The notes beneath the pieces are model-generated. The model saw only the letters and a list, made by a program, of their open reading frames with translations. It searched no databases and was not told the DNA's origin. Source: Corynebacterium sp. HMSC074A01 (GTDB lineage Bacteria; Actinomycetota; Actinomycetes; Mycobacteriales; Mycobacteriaceae). Taken from it: a stretch of 64,000 nt of DNA. Positions 8,949 to 17,996 of this stretch are shown in pieces. The position numbers and the translations under genes were made by a program. The stretch's first letter is position 1; the number at the start of each line of letters is the position of its first letter. The stretch lies in the NCBI RefSeq assembly GCF_001831515.1, contig NZ_KV825628.1, positions 1-64,000 on the forward strand, given 5' to 3'.

Positions 8949-10676
8949 GCCCAGCAACGCGTCGACGAAGCTTTCCACCTCAAACGGCGCGAGATCGTCC
9001 GCGCCCTCGCCCAGGCCGACAAGCTTGACCGGCACGCCCAGCTCCTCCTGCACCTGGAAGACGATGCCGCCCTTGGCGGTGCCGTCCAGCTTGGTCAGCA
9101 CCACGCCCGTGATGTCCACAACCTCGCGGAAGACGCGCGCCTGCGCAATGCCGTTCTGCCCCACCGTGGCGTCGAGAACCAGCAGCACCTCGTCGACGTT
9201 GCTCTTCTTCTCCACCACGCGCTTGACCTTGCCCAGCTGGTCCATCAAGTCGGTCGAGGTGTGCAGGCGGCCCGCGGTATCAATGAGGACGACGTCCGCA
9301 CCCTCCTGCACGCCGGTAGCAACAGCGTCGAAGGCCACGGATGCTGGGTCCGCGCCCTCCTTGCCGCGCACTGTGGACGCGCCGACGCGACGGCCCCAGG
9401 TCTCGAGTTGGTCGGCCGCGGCCGCGCGGAAAGTATCCGCCGCGCCGAGCACCACGGAGTGACCCATGGAAACCAGCACGCGCGCCAGCTTGCCGGTGGT
9501 TGTGGTCTTGCCGGTGCCGTTGACGCCGGCAACAAGGATGACAGCGGGCTTGCCCTCATTCGGCATCGCCTTGATGGAGCGGTCCATCTCGGGACGCGCC
9601 GCCTCGATCAGCGTCTCACGCAGCATCGCGCGCGCCTCTTCCTCCGAGGAAACCCCGCGCTCGGCGATCTTGCCCCGCAGCGTTTCGGTCACGCGCATGG
9701 TCAGGTTGGCACCGAGGTCCGCCATGATCAGCGTGTCCTCGATTTCCTCCCACGCGTCCTCGTCCAGGTCACCCGCAGTAAGGATGCCCAGCAGCCCCTG
9801 GCCGATCGCGTTCTGCGAGCGCGACAGACGCCCACGCAGCTTGCCGATGCGGCCGGCCGCAGGCTCGATCTCCTCGATGTCTTCGGTGGGCTCGTCATGC
9901 TTCTCGACGACCACATCCTCACTCACCTCAGCCACCTGAGCCTGGTCAGCCTCCAGCGCACGGGCAGCCTCCGCGCTCGCGGCAGCTGCTGCTGCGGCCG
10001 CCTCCTGCGCCTTGCGAGTCTGGTCCGCGTCTGCCTGCGGCTCCTCGGCCGGTTCTGCCTCAGGTTCCGGTGCGGGTTCCTCGGCCGGTTCCTCGGCGGC
10101 TGGTGCTTCCGGATTCTCCACCGGCGCTGCCTCATCCGGGGTCACGACGGTCTCGCGGGTCTCCGGGTCGGTCTCCGCGTCGGTGTTCACCACAACCTCG
10201 TCAGTCGGCTCCTCAACCTTGGCGGCCTTTTCTACCTTCGCAGCTTCCTCAACCTTGGCCGCCTTCTCAACCTTGGCGGCTTCCTCAACCTTCGCGGCCT
10301 TCTCGACCTTGGCAGCCTCCTCAACCGTTTCCGGCTCCGGTTCGACTACCGGTTGCGGGGCCTGGGCAGCCGCCTGCTGCTCTTGTGCAGGCTTCGGCTC
10401 GCGCGGCTCGTCGATACGCACCGGCTCCTTCTCCGGCGTGCTGGGGGCTGCAGCCGGCGCGAAGTTAAAACCGCCCTTGGCCTGGTAATTGCCCGACTTT
10501 TCCTGCTGTGTAAGCTCCTTCGGCTCCTCCGTCTTAGCAAAAGAGACAGTCTTCTCTTCTTTGCGCTTGCGCCCCACCACGACGATGCCCACAACGATGA
10601 GGGCAACGACGATGATGGCGACAACGATCCACAGAAGTGGCGAGTTCATTGCAAGTTCCATATCCATGGCACCCAT
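8946..10676 (-). CDS. ftsY: SRP receptor FtsY
   Basis: Product of 576 residues. A membrane segment lies near the N-terminus (residues about 13-35, LLWIVVAIIVVALIVVGIVV), followed by a basic RKRKEEK. A long acidic linker of about 230 residues contains six AAKVEK/AAKVEE hexapeptides (residues 121-156). The NG GTPase domain fills the C-terminal 300 residues, with GVNGTGKTTTTGKLA, DTAGR and TKLDGTAKGG. It docks the SRP-ribosome complex at the membrane. Start choice is uncertain: ATG at 10676 gives MGAMDMELAMNSP, while ATG at 10649 (MNSPLLW) is an alternative; neither has a strong ribosome site. Confidence 0.95.
   Translation of the reverse strand: MGAMDMELAMNSPLLWIVVAIIVVALIVVGIVVVGRKRKEEKTVSFAKTEEPKELTQQEKSGNYQAKGGFNFAPAAAPSTPEKEPVRIDEPREPKPAQEQQAAAQAPQPVVEPEPETVEEAAKVEKAAKVEEAAKVEKAAKVEEAAKVEKAAKVEEPTDEVVVNTDAETDPETRETVVTPDEAAPVENPEAPAAEEPAEEPAPEPEAEPAEEPQADADQTRKAQEAAAAAAAASAEAARALEADQAQVAEVSEDVVVEKHDEPTEDIEEIEPAAGRIGKLRGRLSRSQNAIGQGLLGILTAGDLDEDAWEEIEDTLIMADLGANLTMRVTETLRGKIAERGVSSEEEARAMLRETLIEAARPEMDRSIKAMPNEGKPAVILVAGVNGTGKTTTTGKLARVLVSMGHSVVLGAADTFRAAAADQLETWGRRVGASTVRGKEGADPASVAFDAVATGVQEGADVVLIDTAGRLHTSTDLMDQLGKVKRVVEKKSNVDEVLLVLDATVGQNGIAQARVFREVVDITGVVLTKLDGTAKGGIVFQVQEELGVPVKLVGLGEGADDLAPFEVESFVDALLG
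10209..10316 (-). repeat. Coding 36-bp repeats in the FtsY linker
   Basis: Three consecutive copies of a 12-residue unit AAKVEKAAKVEE lie inside ftsY. The DNA copies differ mainly at third positions. The number of copies may vary between strains. Confidence 0.8.
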
Positions 10677-10715
10677 AGTGCCATAGTGAATCGAACGGGC
10701 AGGCTAGCGATGTTA

Positions 10716-10768
10716 TGTCCAAAGAGTTTTTGGACACGGAGTCCCGTGACTTATTGGACAAGGAGTCC
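10716..10768. repeat. Inverted and direct repeats upstream of ftsY
   Basis: TGTCCAAA (10716-10723) and TTTGGACA (10729-10736) form an 8-bp inverted repeat with a five-base loop. TTGGACA-N-GGAGTCC occurs at 10730-10744 and again at 10754-10768, a 24-bp step with one mismatch. The cluster lies 40-90 bp before the ftsY start and may be a regulator site or a decayed repeat. Confidence 0.5.
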
Positions 10769-10789
10769 ATCGGGTTCCTGGGCAACCAC

Positions 10790-10947
10790 AAATGGAGCTA
10801 GCTCCATTTAGGAACACCGCCGACCCGCGACCAGGGCTTTTACAACCGGCGCAACTCCAAATGGAGCTAGCTCCTTTTAGACAAACTGCCAACCCGCGAC
10901 CAGGGATTTTACAACCGGCGCAGACCCAAATGGAGCTAGCTCCATTT
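10790..10947 (-). repeat. 69-bp palindrome array, locus 1 (three palindromes, two cores, reversed)
   Basis: Palindromes AAATGGAGCTAGCTCCATTT lie at 10790-10809, 10859-10878 (one changed base) and 10928-10947, exactly 69 bp apart. The two intervals share a core at 10826-10852 and 10895-10921 that begins CGCGACCAGG and ends ACCGGCGC on the plus strand. This core is the reverse complement of the core at loci 2 and 3 and sits at the same distance from the palindromes, so this array is inverted relative to the others. It lies between the smc stop and the ftsY start. Confidence 0.9.
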
Positions 10948-11011
10948 AGAAAGCCCCGTGTGAGGAACCGCGCGTTAAGACACCCGCGTCAGCAAACCCG
11001 CGACAAACCCC

Positions 11012-14000
11012 CTAGTCAGCCGCCGGCTGCATGCGCTGCGAAAGCACGCGCGTCACACCGTCGCCGCGCATGGTCACGCCGTAGAGCACGTTCGCCACGT
11101 CCATCGTCGGCTTCTGGTGCGTGATCACGATCAGCTGCGAGTCCTCCCGTAGTTCTTTGAGGAGGGCGATGAGGCGGCGGAGGTTGACGTCGTCGAGCGC
11201 GGCCTCGACCTCGTCGAGCACGTAGAAGGGACTCGGGCGGGCCCGGAAGATGGCTACGAGGAACGCGAGCGCGGTGAGCGACTTCTCGCCGCCGGAAAGC
11301 AAGGACAGACGCTTGACCTTCTTGCCGGGCGGGCGGGCCTCGATCTCGATGCCGGTGGCAAGCATGTCCTCGGGCTCGGTGAGGATGAGGCGGGCCTCGC
11401 CACCCGGAAAGAGCGTGTGGAACACACGCGGGAATTCGGCCTCGACGTCTTTCCAGGCGTCGGTGAACAGCTGGAGGATCTGTCCGTCCACGTCATTGAT
11501 CACGCCGATCAGGTCCTCGCGCGCCTGGATCACGTCATCAAGCTGCGTGGACAAAAACGCGTAACGCTCCTCGAGCGCCTTGAACTCCTCCAGCGCGAGC
11601 GGGTTGACCTTGCCAAGTGCCCGCAGATCCTTTTCCGCCTGCGCCAGGCGCGCCTTCTCCGACGCCTCGTCGAAGTCCTCGCCCGGCGTGTAGTCCCGCA
11701 GCAGATCCGGAATCGCGATGCCGAGCGATTCGGTGATCTTCTTCTCCGCCTCGTCGATACGCACCTGCGCCTGCGACTGCGCGATCTCCGAATTGTGCGA
11801 GCTCTCCGTGAGCCGCTTCAGCGTCTGCCGCGCCGCCGAGACCTGGCTGCGGGCTTGCTGCAACTGAGCCTGCAGCTTAGCGACGCCCGCCTGCCACCGG
11901 TCCCTCTCACTCCCCGCGCGGACAAGCGCGTCCTGGACGCGGGCGGCCACGTCGCGCCCCTGCTCCGCCACCGCCTGGGCCAGCTCGGCCTGCGCGCGAC
12001 GCTTCTGCATCGCCGCGTCGTGGCGGGCCTTCGCCTGCTTCTCGTGCTCCGCTTGGCGACGCAACGCGTCTCCCCTACCGGCGCGCTGTTCCGCGGCCTG
12101 CTGGGCGGTACGCGAGGCGAGCGTGGCCTCCATCTCCATCGCCTTGACCTGTGCCAGCTCCTGCTGGGCAGCATCGCGCTGGGCCGAGGACGGCTCCTCG
12201 CTTGGCTGGTCCTCCGCGTTCACGCGCGCAAGACGGTCGCGGGTCTGCGCCAGCTCCTCGCGGCGGGCGGCGAGGCGGCCCTCTGCCTCGGTGGCGCGCT
12301 GGGCTGCGCGCTCGTGTTCACTGCTGTTGGCCTGCCACTGCTTCTCCAGGCGCTCGTGGTCGCGGCCCAGGCGCTGGGCTTCGGCGTCGTGCTCGCGCAG
12401 GGCGGCCTTGGCTGAAGCCGCGGTCACGCGCGCGTCCTCGGCGGCGATCTTTGCGCCCTCCAGCGTGCCCGAGAGCTCCTCGAGCTGGGCCTGCGCGATC
12501 TCAAGTTCGCTGCGGGCCTGCTCGATTTGAGCGGTGACCTCCACCGCGGTGGTGGTGCCCGTCCCGGCGGCGACCCAGCCTTCACCGACGAGGACGCCGT
12601 CGCGGGTCACGGCGCGCAGGCGCGGGTCTTCGGCAACTAGTTCGCGGGCGGTCTCAAGCGTGTCCGCGACCACCACGTCTACCAGCAGGCGGGTCACGGG
12701 GCCGAGGACGGAGTCGTCCACGCGCACATGGTCGAGTAGCCAGTCCACCTTTGCGTCGGTGTCGAGGCGCCAGGTGGTGCCGCCGTTGGTGTCGATGATG
12801 ATGGTGCGCGCGGCGTCGGCAAGCTGGGCCACGGCGTTGGCGTTGACCTCACCGGTGAGCGCTTCCGCGTGCGCGCCGAGTGCTGCGGCCAAGGCTCGGT
12901 CCATACCTTCATCGGCGCGGAGCAGCCCGGCGAGCGGGGCGAAGTCTGCGAGCGTGTCCGCGGCCTTTGGGCGCGGGGCCTGCTCGACAAGCGTGGCAAT
13001 GCGGGATTCGAGCGTGAACACGGCGCGTTCGCGCTCGCGCTGCTCGGCGCGGAGCTGTTCCAGGCGCTTATCGGCGGCATCCGACTCGGTGTAGGCACGC
13101 ACGTGTTCCTCATCGAGCGGGGCGCGCTGCGTGTCCACCTCTGCGAGCGCTTCCGCGGCCTCGCGGGCTTCCTGTTCGGCTGCGCGGGCGCGAGCGCGGG
13201 TTTCTTCCAGAAGTTCGGTCAGTCGCGCGACCTCGTCTTCGGCCGCGGTGATCGCCGCCTGCTGCGACTCCTCTTGCGCGAGCAGTCGCACCACGCCCTC
13301 GCGCCGGTCGGCGATCGCGCGGACCTGCGCCATGTGCTCGCGCTCCGCGTCGTCAAAGGCTTCCTGCTTTTCGGCGACCTCTTCGCGCAGCGTCTCGAGC
13401 TTCTCGGCGGCCTCCTCGGCGGCTTCGAGCGCTTCGGCGTACTCCTCGTCGGCGAACTCGGCGCGGCGCAACAGCTGGTCCGGGTCCTGGCCCGCGTATG
13501 GCACCTGCGCCCCGGAATGCTGGGCGCGCTCGGTGGCGATGCGCACCGTGGCGCTGACCCGCTCCGCCAGGGTGGAAAGCTCAAACCACACCTTTTGTGC
13601 CTGCTCCGCCTGCGGCTGGGCTTCTTCCTGCTCGAACTCGATCTCGGCCTGCGCCTGCTCGGCTTCCTCGAGTACGGCCGTTGCGGTTTCGACTTGCTCG
13701 GCGAGTGCTTGGGCGGCGGCGGTGGCGTCGTGAAGCGAGGCGCGCAGGGTGACCACCTGGTGTCCGGCGAGTGAAAGGCGGGCCTCGCGCAGGGTGGACT
13801 GCACGGTGGCGGCGCGCTTGGCGGCCTCGGCCTGGCGGGCAAGCGGCTTGAGCTGTTTACCCAGCTCCTCGGTCAAATCGCTGAGGCGATCCAGGTTGGC
13901 CTGCATGCCGGTGAGCTTGCGCTGCGCCTTCTCCTTGCGGCGGCGGTGCTTGAGTACGCCGGCGGCTTCCTCGATAAACGCGCGGCGCTCCTCCGGGCGC

Positions 14001-14455
14001 GATTCCAGGATTTCCGAGAGCTTGCCCTGGCCGACGATGATGTGCATCTCACGGCCGATGCCGGAATCCGACAGCAGCTCCTGGATGTCCATCAGGCGGG
14101 CCTTGGCACCGTTGATCTCGTACTCGGAGGCACCGTCGCGGAACATGCGGCGAGTAATGGCCACCTCGGTGTACTCGATTGGCAGGTGCTTATCGGTGTT
14201 GTCGAAAGTCAGCGTGACCTCGGCGCGCCCCAGCGGCTTGCGGTCGCCAGCACCGGCGAAGATGACGTCCTGCATCTTGCCGCCGCGCAGATTCTTCGCG
14301 CCCTGCTCCCCCATCACCCATGCGAGCGCGTCCACCACGTTCGACTTGCCCGAGCCGTTGGGGCCGACGACGGCGCAGATGCCCGGCTCGAACTTCATCG
14401 TGGTCGCCGAAGCGAAGGACTTGAATCCTTTAAGCGTCAGCGATTTCAGGTGCAT
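11012..14455 (-). CDS. smc: Chromosome segregation ATPase SMC
   Basis: Product of 1147 residues, full length for bacterial SMC. The N-terminal ATPase half begins MHLKSLTLKGFKSFA and has Walker A GPNGSGKSN near residue 32. Long coiled coils (about 170-500 and 650-1000) flank a hinge near 500-640 (ADTLADFAPLAGLL onward). The C-terminal half has the signature LLSGGEKSLTALAF and Walker B FYVLDEVEAALDD. The protein dimerises at the hinge and, with ScpA/ScpB, compacts and aligns chromosome arms. A -10-like TAAACT lies seven bases before the ATG, so translation is probably leaderless. Confidence 0.97.
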   Translation of the reverse strand: MHLKSLTLKGFKSFASATTMKFEPGICAVVGPNGSGKSNVVDALAWVMGEQGAKNLRGGKMQDVIFAGAGDRKPLGRAEVTLTFDNTDKHLPIEYTEVAITRRMFRDGASEYEINGAKARLMDIQELLSDSGIGREMHIIVGQGKLSEILESRPEERRAFIEEAAGVLKHRRRKEKAQRKLTGMQANLDRLSDLTEELGKQLKPLARQAEAAKRAATVQSTLREARLSLAGHQVVTLRASLHDATAAAQALAEQVETATAVLEEAEQAQAEIEFEQEEAQPQAEQAQKVWFELSTLAERVSATVRIATERAQHSGAQVPYAGQDPDQLLRRAEFADEEYAEALEAAEEAAEKLETLREEVAEKQEAFDDAEREHMAQVRAIADRREGVVRLLAQEESQQAAITAAEDEVARLTELLEETRARARAAEQEAREAAEALAEVDTQRAPLDEEHVRAYTESDAADKRLEQLRAEQRERERAVFTLESRIATLVEQAPRPKAADTLADFAPLAGLLRADEGMDRALAAALGAHAEALTGEVNANAVAQLADAARTIIIDTNGGTTWRLDTDAKVDWLLDHVRVDDSVLGPVTRLLVDVVVADTLETARELVAEDPRLRAVTRDGVLVGEGWVAAGTGTTTAVEVTAQIEQARSELEIAQAQLEELSGTLEGAKIAAEDARVTAASAKAALREHDAEAQRLGRDHERLEKQWQANSSEHERAAQRATEAEGRLAARREELAQTRDRLARVNAEDQPSEEPSSAQRDAAQQELAQVKAMEMEATLASRTAQQAAEQRAGRGDALRRQAEHEKQAKARHDAAMQKRRAQAELAQAVAEQGRDVAARVQDALVRAGSERDRWQAGVAKLQAQLQQARSQVSAARQTLKRLTESSHNSEIAQSQAQVRIDEAEKKITESLGIAIPDLLRDYTPGEDFDEASEKARLAQAEKDLRALGKVNPLALEEFKALEERYAFLSTQLDDVIQAREDLIGVINDVDGQILQLFTDAWKDVEAEFPRVFHTLFPGGEARLILTEPEDMLATGIEIEARPPGKKVKRLSLLSGGEKSLTALAFLVAIFRARPSPFYVLDEVEAALDDVNLRRLIALLKELREDSQLIVITHQKPTMDVANVLYGVTMRGDGVTRVLSQRMQPAAD

Positions 14456-14462
14456 TGCCGTG

Positions 14463-14468
14463 AGTTTA
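14463..14468 (-). promoter_or_regulatory. -10 hexamer of smc (leaderless)
   Basis: TAAACT on the minus strand, seven bases before the smc ATG; there is no Shine-Dalgarno site. Confidence 0.5.
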
Positions 14469-14492
14469 CCTGTCCGGTCTCGCGCTCGTTAC

Positions 14493-14795
14493 TCAGCGCT
14501 CGTCGAAGCCGGAAGCACCGCGGGGCTCGCCGTACTGCTCGCCGACGAAGTCGACCCGGCCGGGCCGACGCGTGGTCGTTGGCTCCTCGCGCAGCAGCGC
14601 AAGCAGCGCGTCTGTGTGCTCGCGGGTTCCCTCGGCGACGACTTCCACGCGGCCGTCGGCAAGGTTCTTCGCGTAGCCGGCAAGCCCCAGCTCGAGGGCG
14701 CGGGAGCGGGTCCACCAACGAAAACCCACGCCCTGGACGTGTCCATGGACGTGGGCGGTGAGACGTACTCGTGTGTTGTCAGTGTGTGCGGTCAT
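14493..14795 (-). CDS. acyP: Acylphosphatase
   Basis: Product of 100 residues with [14 protein letters not shown], carrying the phosphate-binding loop and the catalytic Arg, and [17 protein letters not shown], carrying the catalytic Asn. It hydrolyses acyl phosphates such as acetyl phosphate or 1,3-bisphosphoglycerate in the cytosol. It lies 37 bp before smc on the same strand, the same partner as in mycobacteria. A GGGAG lies close upstream of the ATG. The C-terminal 20 residues are a polar tail. Confidence 0.93.
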   Translation of the reverse strand: MTAHTDNTRVRLTAHVHGHVQGVGFRWWTRSRALELGLAGYAKNLADGRVEVVAEGTREHTDALLALLREEPTTTRRPGRVDFVGEQYGEPRGASGFDER

Positions 14796-14814
14796 GCTCC
14801 CACACTAGTGGGGC

Positions 14815-16317
14815 TTACTTGTCCGGGCGGCCTGCAACCTTCAAATCCTCGACGCTGCGGCGGGTGACCGGGTCGGAGCCATCCCAGAACTCCACGTTTT
14901 TCAGCTCCGGCAGCATATCGCGGTGGAAGACAGGGTCGAGGCCCTTGGTGCGCTGCTCGCTGAAGTTGCGCAGCAGCTTGAAGGCCACGCCACCCAGCGG
15001 CACGATCGCGATGATGTTGATGATCGCCATGGTGCCTGCCATCGTGTCGCCGAGTGCCCACACCAGCGGCAGGGAGCCGAAGGCACCGAAGATAACAAAA
15101 CCGATCACGCCGAGGCGGAAGATGGTCATGACAGCCTTGGAGCTGGTGAGGTACTCCACGTTGGCCTGCGCAAGGTAGTAGTTACCAATCACGGAGGAAA
15201 ACGCGAGGAAGAAGAGGATGAACGTGATCGCGTGCGCGCCCCAGGCACCGACGGAGTCCGCCAGCGCGGATTGGGTCAGCGCAGCGCCCTGGATGTCATC
15301 CGTACCGTAGTTCACCGCCGGGCCGAGCAGCACGACGAAGGCGGTGATGGTGCACACCACGAGCGTGTCGAAGTACACGCCGAGGGTCTGCACCAGCCCC
15401 TGCTTGACCGGGTGGGACACGGTTGCGGTCGCCGCGGCGTTCGGAGCGGAGCCCTGACCGGCCTCGTTGGAGAACAGGCCACGGCGCATGCCGAAGGCGA
15501 AGGCTGCACCCACCGTGGCGCCAGCGACCTGCTGCAGGCCGAGCGCATGGCCGACAATCAGGCTGATCATGCCCGGAACCTCGGAGATGTTCATGATGAC
15601 CACGACAAGGCCAATGAGGATGTAGGCGGTCGCCATGAACGGCACGATGATCTGCGTGGCGCTGGCGATACGGGTCACGCCGCCAAAGATGATCAGGGCA
15701 GTCAGCGTGGCGAGCACGGCGGCGACGATCACCTTCAGGGTCATCGAGTCGGTCTGCAGGGAGCCACCGACTGCCTCAACAATCGAGTTGGTCTGAATGG
15801 CGTTGAACACAAAGCCGTAGGTCAGCGACAGGGCAACGGCGAAAATGATGGCGAGCGGACGCCAGTTCAACCCGCGCGTCATGTAGTAGGCGGGCCCGCC
15901 GTGGTAGTTGCCGTCCTCGTCTTTCGTCTTCCAGAGCTGCGCCAGAGTGGACTCGACGAACGCGGTTGCGCCACCGACGATGGCGATGATCCACATCCAG
16001 AACACAGCACCCGGACCGCCCACGGAGATGGCCAGCGCCACACCGGCGATGTTGCCGGTCCCCACGCGCGAAGCAGCCGAGATCGTGAAGGCTTTGAACG
16101 CGGAAATGCCGCCGTATTCCTCGTCCAGGTCACGACCCTGGCGGTCCTTGCCCTGAGGCTTTTCGGTGACAGCCTTGAACATCTCGGGCAGGAGACGGAC
16201 CTGTACGAAGATGGTGCGAAGGCCGAAGTAAATACCGGCTGCCAGCAGCAGCCAGGGAACGATTTCCCAGATCACGCCGTTGAGCGTGTCGTTTACAAAG
16301 GAAGTTGCGGAATCCAT
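14815..16317 (-). CDS. AgcS-family sodium:alanine/glycine symporter
   Basis: Product of 500 residues with about ten or eleven membrane helices. It carries AgcS-family blocks: SRVGTGNIAGVALAIS, GGPGAVFWMW, GGPAYYMTRGL, the FSNEAGQGSAPNAAATA block and a late VIGNYYLAQANVEYL helix. The family imports alanine, glycine or D-alanine with Na+. It is inserted between acyP and mutM, a place where mycobacteria have no such transporter. A TAAGAT hexamer seven bases before the ATG suggests its own leaderless promoter. Confidence 0.92.
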   Translation of the reverse strand: MDSATSFVNDTLNGVIWEIVPWLLLAAGIYFGLRTIFVQVRLLPEMFKAVTEKPQGKDRQGRDLDEEYGGISAFKAFTISAASRVGTGNIAGVALAISVGGPGAVFWMWIIAIVGGATAFVESTLAQLWKTKDEDGNYHGGPAYYMTRGLNWRPLAIIFAVALSLTYGFVFNAIQTNSIVEAVGGSLQTDSMTLKVIVAAVLATLTALIIFGGVTRIASATQIIVPFMATAYILIGLVVVIMNISEVPGMISLIVGHALGLQQVAGATVGAAFAFGMRRGLFSNEAGQGSAPNAAATATVSHPVKQGLVQTLGVYFDTLVVCTITAFVVLLGPAVNYGTDDIQGAALTQSALADSVGAWGAHAITFILFFLAFSSVIGNYYLAQANVEYLTSSKAVMTIFRLGVIGFVIFGAFGSLPLVWALGDTMAGTMAIINIIAIVPLGGVAFKLLRNFSEQRTKGLDPVFHRDMLPELKNVEFWDGSDPVTRRSVEDLKVAGRPDK

Positions 16318-16324
16318 GGCGAGA

Positions 16325-16330
16325 ATCTTA
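16325..16330 (-). promoter_or_regulatory. -10 hexamer of the alanine symporter gene (leaderless)
   Basis: TAAGAT on the minus strand, seven bases before the ATG at 16317. Confidence 0.5.
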
Positions 16331-16400
16331 TCTGGTGAGACAGAATCTCTTGCAACTTAAATGTTGGCTCCCCCACATTCGTGGGCGGAGTGGTGCGCAG

Positions 16401-17222
16401 CTACAGGACCTGGCAAGCCGGGCAGTAGTAGCAGGAGCGCCCGCCGACCACGCGCTTTGCAATCTCGGTGCCGCACCGGGCGCACGGCCGACCCGCCTGC
16501 CCGTAGGCATTAAGCGAGCGGGAGAAATAGCCGGAGGCACCGTTGACGTTGACGTAGAGCGAATCGAAGCTCGTCCCGCCTTGTGCAAGGGCGCGTTCCA
16601 TTACCTCGCGCGCGTGGACCAACACCTCGACGGCGTCGCGCTGGCGCAACGTGCGCGCCATCCGCCACGGCTTCACGCGCGCGGCCCACATCGCTTCGTC
16701 GGCGTAGATGGAACCGATCCCGCTGACCAGTTCCTGGTTCAGCAGTACCGTCTTTAACGCCGAGCGCCTCGTGCGCAGGGCCCGCGCGGTGGCGGTGAGG
16801 TCGAAGTGTGGGTCGAAGGGGTCGCGCGCGATGTGGGCGACCGGTGCGGGCACCTCGCCGTCAAACGGCGCGTACTGCCACATGCCGAAGGTGCGCTGGT
16901 CCACAAAGTCGAGCTGGAGCTCCCCCAGGCGTGCGCGGATGCGCACGTGTGGGCTTTGTACCCCGCCGGGCGGGCCGACGAGCATCTGCCCGCTCATGCG
17001 CAGGTGGACGACGAGTGCGGCCGCGTCGTCAAGCGTGAGCCACAGGTACTTGCCGCGCCTACCGGTACCGGTAATCGTTCTGCCGGGCAGGATCTGGGCG
17101 AGGTCTTCGGTGTTTCCGCGCACCGCGCGCGGGTGCAGCACCTCAACGGTGTCAAAGGTGCGCCCCACCACGTGGTTGTCTAGGCCCCGGCGCACCACCT
17201 CTACCTCGGGCAGCTCCGGCAC
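16401..17222 (-). CDS. mutM: Formamidopyrimidine-DNA glycosylase (Fpg/MutM)
   Basis: Product of 273 residues starting with PELPEVE after the initiator, so the catalytic N-terminal Pro and the Glu are in place. GRRGKYLW carries the conserved Lys. The C-terminal zinc finger reads [21 protein letters not shown]. It removes 8-oxoguanine and formamidopyrimidines and cleaves the abasic strand. The GTG start abuts the rnc TAA stop directly, and GGAGG lies inside the end of rnc, so translation is coupled. Confidence 0.97.
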   Translation of the reverse strand: MPELPEVEVVRRGLDNHVVGRTFDTVEVLHPRAVRGNTEDLAQILPGRTITGTGRRGKYLWLTLDDAAALVVHLRMSGQMLVGPPGGVQSPHVRIRARLGELQLDFVDQRTFGMWQYAPFDGEVPAPVAHIARDPFDPHFDLTATARALRTRRSALKTVLLNQELVSGIGSIYADEAMWAARVKPWRMARTLRQRDAVEVLVHAREVMERALAQGGTSFDSLYVNVNGASGYFSRSLNAYGQAGRPCARCGTEIAKRVVGGRSCYYCPACQVL

Positions 17223-17996
17223 TTAGGCCTCCTCGGCGTTGCCAGCGACCCGCTCCGGGTGGTTGTGCAAAAAGCGCATGGCCGCACGTGCCGCTTCCTG
17301 CTCCGCGAGCTTCTTGGCGGTACCGCGACCGCGGCCCAGCAGCGTCTCGCCGGAGCGCACCTCGCAGTGGAAGAGCTTCTGGTGGTCCGGGCCGGTGGAG
17401 GTCGACGAGTACTCCGCCACCTGCGCGTCCAGCTCGGCGAGTCGCTCCTGCAGCGACGTCTTCCAGTCGCGGTGGGCGCTGGAGGCGGTTGCACCGCGGA
17501 GCTTCTCGTCGAAGAGGTCGAGGATGACATCGCGGGCGTACTCGAAGCCGTGAACCAGGTAGATCGCGCCAAGGAGCGCCTCGGTCGTATCCGCCAGGAT
17601 CGAGTCCTTGTCCCGTCCGCCGCCGAGCTCCTCACCTCGGCCCAGCAGAACATGTTCGCCGAGGTTGATCTCGCGCGCGACGTCGGCAAGCCCGTAGCGC
17701 GACACGATGGAGGCGCGCATGGGCGACAGATCCGACTCAGGGCGCGAGGGGTAGAGCTCGAAGAGCTTCGTCGCCACGGTCAGTCCGAGCACTGCATCGC
17801 CCAGGAACTCGAGGCGCTCGTTGTTCGGCAGGGTGCCGTGCTCATTGGCAAAGGAACGGTGCGTCAGTGCGTGGCGCAGCTGATCCCTGCCCAGCTGCAC
17901 TCCGATGCGGTCCAGCAACGGCTGGTGGTCTACGGCGGCAAACGCCTCCTGCCAGGCCTGCTCGTTGGAGATCCGCTTCTTCTTCGAGCGGCTCAC
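17223..17996 (-). CDS. rnc: Ribonuclease III
   Basis: Product of 257 residues. The catalytic domain has NERLEFLGDAVLG near residues 60-72 and a second acidic cluster DTTEALLGAIYL. The dsRNA-binding domain occupies about residues 170-245 (DWKTSLQERLAEL ... GTAKKLAEQEAARAAM). It processes rRNA precursors and structured mRNAs. The GTG start at 17996 overlaps the stop of the DUF177 gene (GTGA) and has GGAG nine bases upstream. The longer ATG-initiated frame overlaps that gene further and is less likely. Confidence 0.96.
   Translation of the reverse strand: MSRSKKKRISNEQAWQEAFAAVDHQPLLDRIGVQLGRDQLRHALTHRSFANEHGTLPNNERLEFLGDAVLGLTVATKLFELYPSRPESDLSPMRASIVSRYGLADVAREINLGEHVLLGRGEELGGGRDKDSILADTTEALLGAIYLVHGFEYARDVILDLFDEKLRGATASSAHRDWKTSLQERLAELDAQVAEYSSTSTGPDHQKLFHCEVRSGETLLGRGRGTAKKLAEQEAARAAMRFLHNHPERVAGNAEEA

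Larger units (their letters stand above)
10677..11011. other. 335-bp smc-ftsY spacer, mostly repeat sequence
   Basis: No gene is supported here; short open frames read through the repeats without ribosome sites. The content is the TTGGACA repeat cluster next to ftsY, then the three-palindrome 69-bp array, then about 60 bp before the smc stop codon. Confidence 0.7.

Noticed and set aside
10790..10947. CRISPR-like array (regular repeats with spacers)
   Set aside because: The spacers are homologous to each other and to those at the other loci, the repeats are palindromic, arrays have only two or three repeats, and no cas genes are present.
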